Shown here: positions 36,032-44,945 of the stretch, in pieces
Layout: every line of letters begins with the position of its first letter
Numbering within the stretch: the first letter of the stretch is position 1
NCBI GenBank assembly: GCA_013151645.1
Contig: JAADHU010000030.1
Coordinates: forward strand, 1-64,000
Length of the DNA: 64,000 bases
Reading direction: 5' to 3'
DNA from: Gammaproteobacteria bacterium
Lineage (GTDB): Bacteria; Pseudomonadota; Gammaproteobacteria; Steroidobacterales; Woeseiaceae
Notes under the pieces: model-generated
The model's database searches: none
The model's input: the letters and a program-made list of their open reading frames with translations, nothing else
What the model was told of the DNA's origin: nothing
Translations under genes and position numbers: made by a program

Positions 36032-38881
36032 ATGAAGGCCGATCACTGGAATAAGATCGAAGCAGCGTTCCAGGAGGCGGTGTCCCTGCAGGGCGATGCG
36101 CAAGACGCGTTTGTCGCTGAGTTCGCGCGACGGCAACCGGCGCTGGTCGCAAAACTGCGCGATCTGCTGGCCGCAGATGCCGGCAGCGATACCGATCTTC
36201 GCGAACCGATCGCGAAGTCGGTCGAGTCGCTGGCGTCTGAATCGAGAGACCCCTGGCTGGGGCGCGAAGTCGGATCGTGGACGATTACCCGGCGATTGGC
36301 CGACGGTGGCATGGGCGCCGTGTTTCTTGCCGAGCGATCCGACCAGCAATATACACAGTGCGTCGCCCTAAAATTGATGGCGGCGCAGCTGCTTGCACCC
36401 GAGGCAATCAGTCGTTTCAAAGCCGAGCGGCAGATTCTCGCGAACCTGAACCATCCCTATATCGCGAAATTGATAGATGGTGGATCCACGGATGACGGCT
36501 TGCCGTACCTCGTCATGGAGTACGTTGATGGACTGCCAATCGATCGTCATTGTGACGAAAACAGGCTGCGAATCGACCGGCGTCTCGCGTTGTTTTGCAA
36601 GGTCTGTGAGGCCGTGGACTACGCGCATCGAAACCTCGTGGTGCACCGCGATCTCAAACCTAACAATATCCTGGTCGACGCACACGGCAATCCGAAACTG
36701 CTCGACTTTGGTATCGCCAAATTGCTCGAAGCCGGTGCCTATAACCAGACCATCGCGATGACCCGCGAGGGCGCGCGCGCGATGACACCCGAGTATGCGA
36801 GCCCCGAGCAGGTGCGCGGCGAACCGATCTCGGTCGCATCGGATGTTTACTCGCTCGGCGTGCTGTTGTTTCGACTCATGACGGGCCAGTCGCCATATGG
36901 CACAACACCGACAACGCGGGGCGATTATGAACGGGCGATTGTCGACGTCGATCCGAACAAGCCCAGCACGGTCGTTACAACGCCAGACAACCAGGCACAA
37001 ATCGGTGAACAGCGTGCGACCTCGGTGGATCGATTGCGGCGGCTTCTGCAAGGCGACCTTGATAACATCGTGCTGAAGAGCCTGCAGAAAGACGCGCAAC
37101 GGCGCTATGCTACGGCGAATGACCTGTCGGCGGACATCGGCCGATACCTCAGACACGAACCGGTGGAGGCGCGCGGCGATGACTGGTGGTACCGGTCGCG
37201 GAAATTTGCCGTACGTAACGCCCGTGGGCTCGTCGTTGCGGCTGTCGCCCTGGCAACGATAACCGGCCTGGTGACGTATTACACCGCCCAGCTCACTGAT
37301 GAGCGCGATCGCGCGAACCTGGCCGCAGCAGAGGCGAACGAAGTGTCGGAGTTTCTATCCGGCCTCTTCGATAGTGCATCACCTCATCGCTCTAAAGGCG
37401 AGCCCATTACGGCCGTGGACCTGTTGCGCCAGGGGCAGGAAAGCATTGCGGATCTCAACGACCAGCCGCAGCTCCAGGCGCGGCTAATGCGTATCATGGC
37501 AAGTAATATGACGGCGCTCGGCAATCTTGACGAAGCCATTCCGATGCTGGAACAGGCGCTGGCGATGAAGGAAGCTGAAACCCCGCCGGACGCGATTGCA
37601 ATCTCCCAGGTCACGCATAACCTGGCCGAAGCACACCGCCAAAACGGCGATCTCGACAAGGCGGAGCAGTACGAACGCCGCACGCTCGCGATCGCCGAGG
37701 ATGCGTTCGGGCCAACGGATAACAACGTGGCCTACTTAATGGCACGGCTCGGTGTGATCTTGTTCGACGCAGGCAAGACCGAGGATGCACTCGACATTGA
37801 GCGTCGCGGTCTCGATATCCTGATCGCAAACGATTACGGAGAAAGTTCCTCCGCGATCGATGTGCGCGGCAACATGGCCAATGCACTTTCGCGCCTCGGG
37901 CGTTACGAGGAAGCGGAGGCATTGCATCGTGAGACGATCGAACTCTCGATCCGCGTCGACGGAGAAATGGCGCCGAACACGATCATTCGAACCAGCAACC
38001 TCGGTCTGGTGCTTGTTCAGCAGGGCAAGTTTGAGGAAGCAGTGAACGTATTCGAGGATTCAATCGAGCGAGGCATCAAGGTATGGCCGTCCGACCACGA
38101 ACAACTTGCCTTCATGATCGGTTCGAAGGCGGCGGCATTGAAACGATTCGGGCGTATGGATGAGTCACTGACGGCCTACCGGCAGGCCGCAGAAATTACC
38201 CGGGCCGGTCGGGGAGAGGATAGCTCGCGTTACATTCGACGATTGCGCGGCATCGGCAGCGTGCAAATGGATATGGCGCGCTATGCAGAAGCCGATGCCA
38301 CATTCGAGCGCGCGCTGGCGCTGGCGATTGAACTGGATGGTGACAATAGCCATGAAGCGACGCTGCTCAGAGTGTTTCGCGGCCGCTCCTACATTCGTCA
38401 AAAACGCTACGCTGAAGCCGAAGCATCTCTGGCTAAAGCGTCGCCGGGCCTTGAGCCGCTAAGCAGCGCTGAAAGACTGGTCGCACAAAGGTCGCTGGCC
38501 GTTGCCATCAGTAACCAGGGGCGTTATGACGAAGCGGAACCGGTGTTTCTGAATGTGCTGGCAGAGAAGGAAGCGGATGTGGGTTCGGACAACCCGACCC
38601 TGGTGGAGTATCTGGCGGCGACAGCGGCGCATTACCGTCGCGCCGGAGAATTGGATCGATCCCTGCAGTATGCCGAACGTGGCTACCGCATCGCGCAATC
38701 GGAAGCCGCCAAAGGGCGCTGGGCCGCGGCGGGAGCGCTGGTCGAATATGCGCACACGCTACGGGCGATAGGTCGGACCGATGAAGCGCAGCGCTTTTAC
38801 CGGGAAGCACATGATTTGCTGAAGGCAACATTCGGGGTCGATGATTCTCGTGTGCAGGAACTTGCTGCTTACCTGAACTGA
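36032..38881 (+). CDS. Transmembrane Ser/Thr protein kinase with C-terminal TPR sensor region
   Basis: Residues 1-75 are a helical lead. The kinase domain (~80-380) is complete: Gly-rich loop LADGGMGAVF, the ATP-anchoring Lys in VALKLM, HRDLKPNNIL, DFGIAK and TPEYASPEQ. A single transmembrane helix (~395-415) follows, then ~530 residues of tetratricopeptide repeats outside the membrane that probably sense a ligand or protein. The invariant catalytic residues are all present, so it should be active. It is followed after 49 bp by an ECF sigma factor; in this sigma group the kinase is known to activate the sigma factor by phosphorylation (EcfP/PknT of Vibrio parahaemolyticus). No Shine-Dalgarno sequence precedes the ATG. 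Confidence 0.92.
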   Translation: MKADHWNKIEAAFQEAVSLQGDAQDAFVAEFARRQPALVAKLRDLLAADAGSDTDLREPIAKSVESLASESRDPWLGREVGSWTITRRLADGGMGAVFLAERSDQQYTQCVALKLMAAQLLAPEAISRFKAERQILANLNHPYIAKLIDGGSTDDGLPYLVMEYVDGLPIDRHCDENRLRIDRRLALFCKVCEAVDYAHRNLVVHRDLKPNNILVDAHGNPKLLDFGIAKLLEAGAYNQTIAMTREGARAMTPEYASPEQVRGEPISVASDVYSLGVLLFRLMTGQSPYGTTPTTRGDYERAIVDVDPNKPSTVVTTPDNQAQIGEQRATSVDRLRRLLQGDLDNIVLKSLQKDAQRRYATANDLSADIGRYLRHEPVEARGDDWWYRSRKFAVRNARGLVVAAVALATITGLVTYYTAQLTDERDRANLAAAEANEVSEFLSGLFDSASPHRSKGEPITAVDLLRQGQESIADLNDQPQLQARLMRIMASNMTALGNLDEAIPMLEQALAMKEAETPPDAIAISQVTHNLAEAHRQNGDLDKAEQYERRTLAIAEDAFGPTDNNVAYLMARLGVILFDAGKTEDALDIERRGLDILIANDYGESSSAIDVRGNMANALSRLGRYEEAEALHRETIELSIRVDGEMAPNTIIRTSNLGLVLVQQGKFEEAVNVFEDSIERGIKVWPSDHEQLAFMIGSKAAALKRFGRMDESLTAYRQAAEITRAGRGEDSSRYIRRLRGIGSVQMDMARYAEADATFERALALAIELDGDNSHEATLLRVFRGRSYIRQKRYAEAEASLAKASPGLEPLSSAERLVAQRSLAVAISNQGRYDEAEPVFLNVLAEKEADVGSDNPTLVEYLAATAAHYRRAGELDRSLQYAERGYRIAQSEAAKGRWAAAGALVEYAHTLRAIGRTDEAQRFYREAHDLLKATFGVDDSRVQELAAYLN

Positions 38882-38930
38882 CCGGACCCGCGTCATCGAC
38901 GGCGTAGGAGAGTGCTGCTAGCATCATCGA

Positions 38931-39488
38931 ATGACCGGTGGGGGGCAAATAACGCAATTACTCAATGAATGGGCTGGCGGTGACGCACGTGCCGGCGATG
39001 CACTCGCACCGCTTGTGTATGAGGAATTGCACAAGCTCTCGTCGCGCTTGTTTCGTGCCGAACGCGGTGGCCACACATTGCAACCGACGGCGCTCGTACA
39101 CGAGGTCTACGAAAAGCTGGTCGACGTCGATGTGTCCTGGCAGGATCGCGCGCATTTTTTCGCGCTGGCTGCGAGAATGATGCGGCGCATGCTCGTCAAT
39201 CATGCGAAACACCACAACGCGGAAAAACGAGGCGGCGGCGAAAACCCTGTGACCTTGCATGAGGGCAAAGTGTCGGATAGCTCCGTCGATGCAGAGTTGC
39301 TGGATCTCGATGAGGCGCTGACGAGTCTGGCTGAAATCGATCCGCGCAAAGCCGAACTGGTGCAGTTGCAATACTTCGGTGGATTGTCCTTCAGGGAGAT
39401 GGAGCAAGTGACCGGCTTGTCGTCGAGTACCCTTGATCGTGATTTGCGCCTGGCGAGGGCATGGTTGAAGGATTGTCTGAGCAAATAA
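38931..39488 (+). CDS. ECF sigma factor of the kinase-linked (TIGR02999, ECF43-like) group
   Basis: 185 residues with sigma regions 2 and 4. Region 2.2 reads LQPTALVHEVYEKL: the acidic residues that ordinary ECF factors use to bind the RNA polymerase beta' clamp are absent, and Thr53 sits just before the helix. Region 2.3/2.4 has WQDRAHFFALAARMMRRMLVNHA. Region 4 has LSFREMEQVTGLSSSTLDRDLRLARAWL as its helix-turn-helix. No anti-sigma gene adjoins. This matches the group activated by phosphorylation of a threonine in region 2.2, with the adjacent kinase as the expected activator. The regulon is unknown; the giant surface protein and lipoprotein upstream are candidates. Confidence 0.9.
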   Translation: MTGGGQITQLLNEWAGGDARAGDALAPLVYEELHKLSSRLFRAERGGHTLQPTALVHEVYEKLVDVDVSWQDRAHFFALAARMMRRMLVNHAKHHNAEKRGGGENPVTLHEGKVSDSSVDAELLDLDEALTSLAEIDPRKAELVQLQYFGGLSFREMEQVTGLSSSTLDRDLRLARAWLKDCLSK

Positions 39489-39590
39489 CGCCGAGATAAA
39501 GAATGCGGCGGGATTGTGGTGAACTGGCCGGTGTCCCGCGAGCCCCGTTGGTCATATCCCGGGCGCGGCATTCTACCCACTGCGTGCGTG

Positions 39591-40883
39591 TCAGGATTCG
39601 GCGCCGGCCTCGATCGCCAGCAACAACTCCGTCAGGTCGTGATAGGTAAGCGCGTTCTTTCCCGTAAGGCTGGCAATTCTTTGCATGCGTGAGTAGACGG
39701 TATTCGGGTGAACCGACAGTTGCCGGGCGGTGTGCAAAGCGTTCATGTTGACGTCGGCATATGCTTGCAAGGTCTTGCTCAGGGAACCGTGCGCCTTCCG
39801 GTCTGCCGTTTGGAAGTTGCTCAACCAGGCAGGCAGTGCCGACTGAATGTTGTCGCGCGCAAGACGGACCATCATCCGACGAAACGGAATTTCCGAGTAC
39901 GGAACCACTCGCTCTGAAACGCTGGCGAAATCCAGTGCAAGCCGTGCCTCGCTGAAAGCGCCGCGGATATGCGACGTTGAAGGAGCGTCGTTGCTCAGGC
40001 CGACGATGATGGCCGGACCGATTTGATTCAATCGAGGGTAAACCCGATCTGCGAGTGAGGATTGTGGAGCCGTCCAGCCGGACAAACGTCGCGTGGCGGA
40101 CATGACAATAGTAACCAGCCCTTCTTTGACGCCACTCAATGACCGTACCGGCAAATCGCGCAATGCCTGGCTAACCGACTCGACCATGCGCTGCACGCGT
40201 GCCGTATTTTCCATCTCTCTCGGGTCGATCGACTGTGCGACCGCAACACAGAAAGACTGACGTTGCTCGAGGTAACCGGCACGCCTGAGCAATCGCGCCG
40301 TCCGGTTGTCCGCTTCGTCATAACCGTCAAGCAGCGTCCGCAGGAGTTCGGTACGCCGATCGCCTTCGGCTTCCGCCAGCATGCGAGTGTGCTCGACGTA
40401 TTCGGCGGTGGCGATTGTGCTGACGACATCCGTGTACTCGATCGCAAAGTCGGCGGCGGCGGCCACGACGCGGCGAACCTGTTCGGTAGGCGCCGCGGTC
40501 GCCAGCGCCGCGTCACGAATCCAGTTCGAGAGAATTCGATGACTGCATCGATAGGTGTGCAGCGATGCCTCAAGGGGAAAGCGATGTTGTGCTCGCCGCC
40601 GCGCATAGCGGCGCACGAAAGCGAAATCACCGACCTCCTGATTGTCCAGAAGGCGGCACACCTCCATAGCCAGTGCCTGCAGATGGCCTTTCAGCTCGGG
40701 TATTACATCCGGGTTGGCGCTGCTGGAGAAAGCGTCAATGTCTTCGACATTCCGCCGAAACAACGCTTTGGCAATCGCTTTGGCACCCGTTAGAAGCGGC
40801 GTGGCCATGGCCGGCACCACACCGTGCCTGTCGAGGGCATCGATGGATTGCTGAAGCGCGCGGGTATCGGTTGAGAGAGACAT
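39591..40883 (-). CDS. PucR/CdaR-type transcriptional regulator
   Basis: 430 residues. The C-terminal ~60 residues form a PucR-type helix-turn-helix (LQAYADVNMNALHTARQLS, VHPNTVYSRMQRI). The N-terminal ~180 residues are a helical sensor region, and the middle has the usual GGDEF-like remnant found in CdaR/PucR proteins. Members usually activate catabolic genes for purines, sugar acids, amino acids or proline. The ATG lacks a Shine-Dalgarno sequence; instead, a 19-bp perfect palindrome ends 2 bp before it (40886-40904). That suggests self-control. It is divergent from a YCII protein gene, which is the nearest target candidate. Confidence 0.85.
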   Translation of the reverse strand: MSLSTDTRALQQSIDALDRHGVVPAMATPLLTGAKAIAKALFRRNVEDIDAFSSSANPDVIPELKGHLQALAMEVCRLLDNQEVGDFAFVRRYARRRAQHRFPLEASLHTYRCSHRILSNWIRDAALATAAPTEQVRRVVAAAADFAIEYTDVVSTIATAEYVEHTRMLAEAEGDRRTELLRTLLDGYDEADNRTARLLRRAGYLEQRQSFCVAVAQSIDPREMENTARVQRMVESVSQALRDLPVRSLSGVKEGLVTIVMSATRRLSGWTAPQSSLADRVYPRLNQIGPAIIVGLSNDAPSTSHIRGAFSEARLALDFASVSERVVPYSEIPFRRMMVRLARDNIQSALPAWLSNFQTADRKAHGSLSKTLQAYADVNMNALHTARQLSVHPNTVYSRMQRIASLTGKNALTYHDLTELLLAIEAGAES

Positions 40884-40885
40884 TG

Positions 40886-40904
40886 ATTGTGTAGTCTACA
40901 CAAT
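40886..40904. promoter_or_regulatory. Palindromic operator candidate abutting the PucR-type gene
   Basis: ATTGTGTAG-T-CTACACAAT, two perfect 9-bp arms, lies 2 bp upstream of the PucR-type start and 98 bp upstream of the YCII start. A protein bound here would block initiation of the regulator and could act on the divergent promoter. Confidence 0.6.
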
Positions 40905-41002
40905 TAATGAACAGGATTCGCCGCAGAACACCTAATGAATCATGCCTTGACTAGGCGTACTCTCTATTACCGGAGATACTCTGAAACGACAGGAGAAAAA
41001 GC

Positions 41003-41317
41003 ATGGCGAAGTATTTGTTCGTGTACCACGGTGGAGAAGAGCCCGAGACCGAAGCTGAACTCAAAGAAATGCTCGATGCCTGGGGCGCCTGGATGGGAGC
41101 ATTGGGCGCGGCTGTCATCGATGGCGGCAACCCGGTAGGTGCCGCCGTCACCGTCAACAGTGATGGCTCGGTGAGCGACAACGGGGGATCGAATCCGGCC
41201 AGCGGTTACGGCTTGTTTGAGGCGGCTGACCAATCCGATGCTATTGCGAAAGCAAAGGCTTGTCCGATTCTTGCGGCCGGCGGCACGGTCGAGCTCGCGG
41301 AAGCGATCGATATGTAG
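41003..41317 (+). CDS. YCII family (YciI-like, DGPF) protein
   Basis: A 104-residue soluble protein with a ferredoxin-like alpha/beta pattern. KYLFVYHGGEE at the start, GNPVGAAVTV in the middle and a final GTVELAEAIDM match the YCII/DGPF family. Its usual central ASGYGLFEAADQSDAIAKAKACP segment is present and carries the Asp/Ala helix near the active-site cleft. AGGAG lies 8 bp upstream of the ATG. Family members are small enzymes or accessory proteins, often next to ECF sigma factors. Here it is divergent from a PucR-type regulator and followed by a strong hairpin, so it is a single-gene transcript. Confidence 0.88.
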   Translation: MAKYLFVYHGGEEPETEAELKEMLDAWGAWMGALGAAVIDGGNPVGAAVTVNSDGSVSDNGGSNPASGYGLFEAADQSDAIAKAKACPILAAGGTVELAEAIDM

Positions 41318-41321
41318 AGTG

Positions 41322-41356
41322 GTCGATGACCGGGCGGGGGATGCCCGGTCATCGAC
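41322..41356 (+). terminator. Strong stem-loop after the YCII gene
   Basis: GTCGATGACCGGGC and GCCCGGTCATCGAC pair perfectly over 14 bp around the loop GGGGGAT and are followed by TTATT. It starts 5 bp after the stop codon. The T tract is short, so its strength is uncertain. Confidence 0.7.
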
Positions 41357-41460
41357 TTATTCCCCAACCCCTGGTATTGAGGATTAACGGGAATACCGTC
41401 GTCGTCACGAAAAGCTGGCCCGGCAGCGGCCAACTTCGTCACTCAAAACATCCGATTGCG

Positions 41461-41497
41461 GTGTTCAAAATACCATGGATGGTTTTTCCAACAGATT
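41461..41497. repeat. Dispersed hairpin repeat, copy 2
   Basis: It shares AATACC, TGG, TGGTTTTT and CAAC in the same order and spacing with 35716-35750. Its right end abuts the TAG stop of the minus-strand spondin gene (41499-41501), so on that strand it is the immediate 3' sequence. Confidence 0.55.
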
Positions 41498-41498
41498 G

Positions 41499-42230
41499 CT
41501 AGTCATCGTCGCGGTGTCGTACACGTTCGATCACTATCTTTGCGACCGGGTCGCTCCATCCGTGGACTTCCGGAAACAGGTCAATGCCGCCGTTAATGCC
41601 GACGTGAGGAATAATGATGCCGTCTTCCGCGAGATTGGGGTTGCTCATGCCGGTGCCCTGATCGTCCGATGACACACCGATGAGACCCTGGCAGGGTGGC
41701 ACGATATCCGCGAAGTCTTCCGTGTTGGTTTCCGTCCTGGCATCGTACGACACGGAATAGTAGGTTTTCTTATGGCTGGGGAGTCTCACGCCATTGAGGC
41801 CGGTAAAGCCGTCATTGGTGCAAATCAGCATGCTGGCGAAGGAAAAGAATCTCGCCGACCCGCGCGCGCTTATCTCAAAGGTGGCGACACTGCTGAAGCC
41901 GGTTTGGCCCGGATTGTTGGCAGGAACGAGGGGCACCATGCCGGCTACAACCTGGTGAACCTGCACGTCAGCGCCAAGCGCCATCTGCAGTGGTGTGCTG
42001 TTGCCGTTTTCGGCAAGCGCCTGTATCGCTTCGCTTGCCGCTTCACCAACTGCAAATATGCCGGTGCGGCGGGTATGGGTGAATAACACCGGAGGCGTGA
42101 AGGGTTGTCCTGCGGTCAGGTTGGTAATGGTTACTTTGTATGTCTTGTTGCCTTCACCCCTGGCTAGTTCGGGAATACTCATAATCAATGCCACGCAAAG
42201 AGTCGCGGCGGCGAGTGGTTTCATTTTCAT
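41499..42230 (-). CDS. Spondin-domain secreted protein
   Basis: A signal peptide is followed by a ~200-residue domain that opens YKVTITNLTAGQPFTPPVLFTH and continues through GNSTPLQ, FEISARGSARFFSFASML and ICTNDGFTGLNGV. These are hallmarks of the bacterial spondin_N domain. The Asp/Asn cluster in CTNDGF is where calcium is bound in this fold. CCAGGAGATC precedes the ATG. The protein ends in an Arg/Asp tail (RHRDDD) without an anchor and is likely secreted or periplasmic. It is monocistronic and convergent with the YCII gene across a hairpin and the copy-2 repeat. Its function is unknown. Confidence 0.88.
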   Translation of the reverse strand: MKMKPLAAATLCVALIMSIPELARGEGNKTYKVTITNLTAGQPFTPPVLFTHTRRTGIFAVGEAASEAIQALAENGNSTPLQMALGADVQVHQVVAGMVPLVPANNPGQTGFSSVATFEISARGSARFFSFASMLICTNDGFTGLNGVRLPSHKKTYYSVSYDARTETNTEDFADIVPPCQGLIGVSSDDQGTGMSNPNLAEDGIIIPHVGINGGIDLFPEVHGWSDPVAKIVIERVRHRDDD

Positions 42231-42466
42231 TGGTAGATCTCCTGGAAATATCCGTGAATTGCGTGGCGTCCGTCAATACCGGATATCGGTATCGACAGAG
42301 TCCGCGACAGGTAGTGCGTTGACGCCACAAGAACCGTAGAGGGCAAAGATCACGCAATCGTCACGAAATCGTGCTCTTTTGCTGTCGGTGGTAGAGTGCG
42401 CGGAGGCAATCAACCCATCAGTGGATCGTCGTTCCCGGCGGCGTATTTTTCAGGACCGGTCAGACA

Positions 42467-43363
42467 ATGAAAATCGACCTTTCACTCTCCTCGTTGTTTC
42501 CGCGACGGTCCGCCAGGATTTGGCGTGCGTTGATGGCGGGCGGTCAGCTTGTCGTCATCACCGTATTGCTTGGCTGTGTACAAACAGGGCTTCGTGCGCC
42601 GCAAAGTAGCAACGACGTGGTACCGACGAAACTCGACACCGTAATAGGCCGGGGCATTCTGCGTGTGGGCACAACCGGCGATTTCGCGCCGTTTTCCTAC
42701 CGCACGGAGTCGCCATCCATGTACCGTGGAATCGATATCGAGTTGGCCAATGATCTGGCCACCGCACTGGGGGTCGAGGTCGTGTTCATCCGCACTCAGT
42801 GGGGTAGCCTGATTGACGATCTGCTGAATGACCGGTTCGATATCGGTGTGGGCGGAATTACGATTACGCCGGCACGAAAACAAGTGGCGCTGTTCTCTGA
42901 GGCAACCAGTACAAACGGCAAGGTGGCGATTACGCGTGACGAAAACGCGCATCGATTCGCGACGCTGGCCGAAATCAACCGGCCCGGCGTGCGTGTGATC
43001 GTGAATCCCGGGGGTACTAACGAGGCGTTTTCCCGCGAACATTTCCCGAACGCGATGATCGTGGTTAACGAAGACAATCTGACCATTTTCGAAAATCTCG
43101 TCGCGGGCCGCGGCGATGTCATGGTGACCGATCGCATAGAGGCCATCATTCAGGAACGACTTCACCCGGAACTCCAGGTGGTCAATCCCGATACACCATT
43201 TAATACATTCGAATTCGGTTTCTTGTTGCCGCGTGATCAGGCGTTTAAGGCATTCGTTGATGCCTGGCTACAATCGCGAAAAGACGATGGCACATTCGGA
43301 CGCGTTTTCAAGGAAGAACTGCAACGAGCAACGGCCGAAGCGGCCGGTAGCCCGTCGTCCTGA
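42467..43363 (+). CDS. pheC: Cyclohexadienyl dehydratase-like (PheC) lipoprotein of the solute-binding protein family
   Basis: The fold is a family 3 solute-binding protein: GILRVGTTGDFAPFSY at the start, then GIDIELANDLATALGVEV and DIGVGGITITPAR. The sequence follows Pseudomonas PheC closely, including NPGGTNEAF (residues ~181-189). PheC enzymes carry a catalytic glutamate here, whereas ordinary binding proteins do not. DNLTIFENLVAGRGDVMVTD also matches. PheC converts prephenate to phenylpyruvate and arogenate to phenylalanine in the periplasm. Unusually, the leader ends in a lipobox (VLLGC), so the enzyme would be lipid-anchored. No transporter permease adjoins, which supports an enzyme over a binding protein. 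The activity is inferred from motifs. Confidence 0.78.
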   Translation: MKIDLSLSSLFPRRSARIWRALMAGGQLVVITVLLGCVQTGLRAPQSSNDVVPTKLDTVIGRGILRVGTTGDFAPFSYRTESPSMYRGIDIELANDLATALGVEVVFIRTQWGSLIDDLLNDRFDIGVGGITITPARKQVALFSEATSTNGKVAITRDENAHRFATLAEINRPGVRVIVNPGGTNEAFSREHFPNAMIVVNEDNLTIFENLVAGRGDVMVTDRIEAIIQERLHPELQVVNPDTPFNTFEFGFLLPRDQAFKAFVDAWLQSRKDDGTFGRVFKEELQRATAEAAGSPSS

Positions 43364-43412
43364 GGCATTTCACCAGCACGGCTATCACGATGATCGACGG
43401 GAAACGTCGGGG

Positions 43413-44927
43413 TCAGTCGCGGTGGTTCGCTGAATCGACCGACATTGGGTCACCGAAACCGGCGGCCCAGTCTTCGCCCCACGCTTCCTGCCAGAGCCAG
43501 GCTTTATCCGAGTTCGATTTTGGTGTGCCACCCGTCCAAAGGTCGTACCGCGGTTCGGAATAGCGGGCGAAAAAGGCGTCGATTCGGGCGATGAGTTCTT
43601 TCGCAATTTCAGCGTATTCGGGATTCCCGATCAGGTCGTTTTTTTCCAGCGGATCGTTAACCAGGTCGTACATCTCATCGGGAAAGGGCGGTTGCGGCGC
43701 TTTTTGAAAGCGTCGCTTGTAAAGCCACCGGCTATCGCGAATGGCTCTCGTTTCTTCCTGTTCCAGGAAAACTTCCGTGTGCTGCCCGGAACGCTGACCG
43801 TGTAACGCGGCCGTAAACGGTTTCGCCGGCGAGCGGATGTTGCGATTGGGCGGTTCGAGTCCCGCCAGTTCGAGTATGGTCGGAAACAGGTCGATCTGGC
43901 TGATAAATTCCGTGTTCGTGCCTGTCGTGAAGCGCGGACCATGGCGAAAAATAAGCGGAATGGAGAAGGTCGCGCGATGGGCGTTGGAGGGCAGTGTCGC
44001 CTGGCTATGACCCCAGATACCGTGGTGGCCGAGAGAGAACCCATGATCCGCTGTGTAGATGATGAGCGTATCTTCATAGATATCCAGGCGCCGCAGCATG
44101 GCTAGAATACGCCCCACACCGTCGTCCACCATGCTCATTTCGGAGTAGTAGTTTCTTAGTGTGTCGAGATCGTTGGGAATGCGGAGTTCCGAACTATGAT
44201 CGATGCCGCCGCCGCTGTCTGCGGCCTTCCTCAGGAACCGTGCGATCGCATTTTCGTGCAGACCTTCTCTGGGGATGGAATGCATTGGCACGTTGTCGTA
44301 GAAATCCCGGAAGCGGTTCCTGGCGCGCCCTTTGAGTGCCGGCCAGTGCCCGTACGGCGCGTTGTACGGTACAAACGCGAAGAACGGCGCGTCGTCTGTT
44401 TCCCCGCTTACCCGGTCTTCAATGTAACGGATAGTCTGTTCCGTAAAGTAGTCGACACTGTGTCCCGGGTACGAACGCAAGGTGTCGTTTTCGATGAATT
44501 CGTTGTTCCAGAAATCGGTGACGTGACCGTGAGGACTGGTAATCCAGTGCTGGAAGCCGTTTTGCGCCCGATCAGGCATGCCCATGTGATACTTGCCGAT
44601 CAACGCCGTGTGGTAACCACCCGCGCTCAGAATTTCGGGCAAAGTGTCGAACTCGTCGATGGCATTCCAGTTCTCAGGCCAACGGTGCCGGAGGCGGTCG
44701 TCGATCCAGGTATGTAAGCCGTGCTGCGAGGGCATGAGACCCGTCATGACCGAAGCACGACAGGGCGAGCACATGCCATTGACGCAGAATGCATTGTCGA
44801 ATTTGAGGGCGTCTTCTGCCAGTGCATCGATATGCGGCGTGCGAATTTCGTCGTTGCCGTAGCAGCCGAGTAACTCCGCCGGCTGGTTATCCGTCATAAA
44901 GATCAGAATATTGGGTTGTTTTGGCAT
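43413..44927 (-). CDS. Sulfatase of the formylglycine-dependent family
   Basis: 504 residues. The sulfatase signature is C53-S-P-C-R57 followed by ASVMTG; Cys53 would be converted to formylglycine. Metal ligands are expected at TDNQ (13-16) and in the later TADHGFSLGHHG. No signal peptide is visible, so it is cytoplasmic or exported by another route. The family hydrolyses sulfate esters of sugars, choline or steroids; large choline-sulfatase-like and heparan-type members share this layout. It lies 18 bp after an NhaC-type antiporter on the same strand. No dedicated sulfatase-maturing enzyme is in the window. Confidence 0.9.
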   Translation of the reverse strand: MPKQPNILIFMTDNQPAELLGCYGNDEIRTPHIDALAEDALKFDNAFCVNGMCSPCRASVMTGLMPSQHGLHTWIDDRLRHRWPENWNAIDEFDTLPEILSAGGYHTALIGKYHMGMPDRAQNGFQHWITSPHGHVTDFWNNEFIENDTLRSYPGHSVDYFTEQTIRYIEDRVSGETDDAPFFAFVPYNAPYGHWPALKGRARNRFRDFYDNVPMHSIPREGLHENAIARFLRKAADSGGGIDHSSELRIPNDLDTLRNYYSEMSMVDDGVGRILAMLRRLDIYEDTLIIYTADHGFSLGHHGIWGHSQATLPSNAHRATFSIPLIFRHGPRFTTGTNTEFISQIDLFPTILELAGLEPPNRNIRSPAKPFTAALHGQRSGQHTEVFLEQEETRAIRDSRWLYKRRFQKAPQPPFPDEMYDLVNDPLEKNDLIGNPEYAEIAKELIARIDAFFARYSEPRYDLWTGGTPKSNSDKAWLWQEAWGEDWAAGFGDPMSVDSANHRD

Positions 44928-44945
44928 CGCGCTGACCTGTGTGCG

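Noticed and set aside
42467-43363. Ordinary amino-acid ABC transporter binding protein
   Set aside because: The GGTNEAF motif and lack of any permease or ATPase gene favour a PheC-like enzyme, although binding cannot be excluded.
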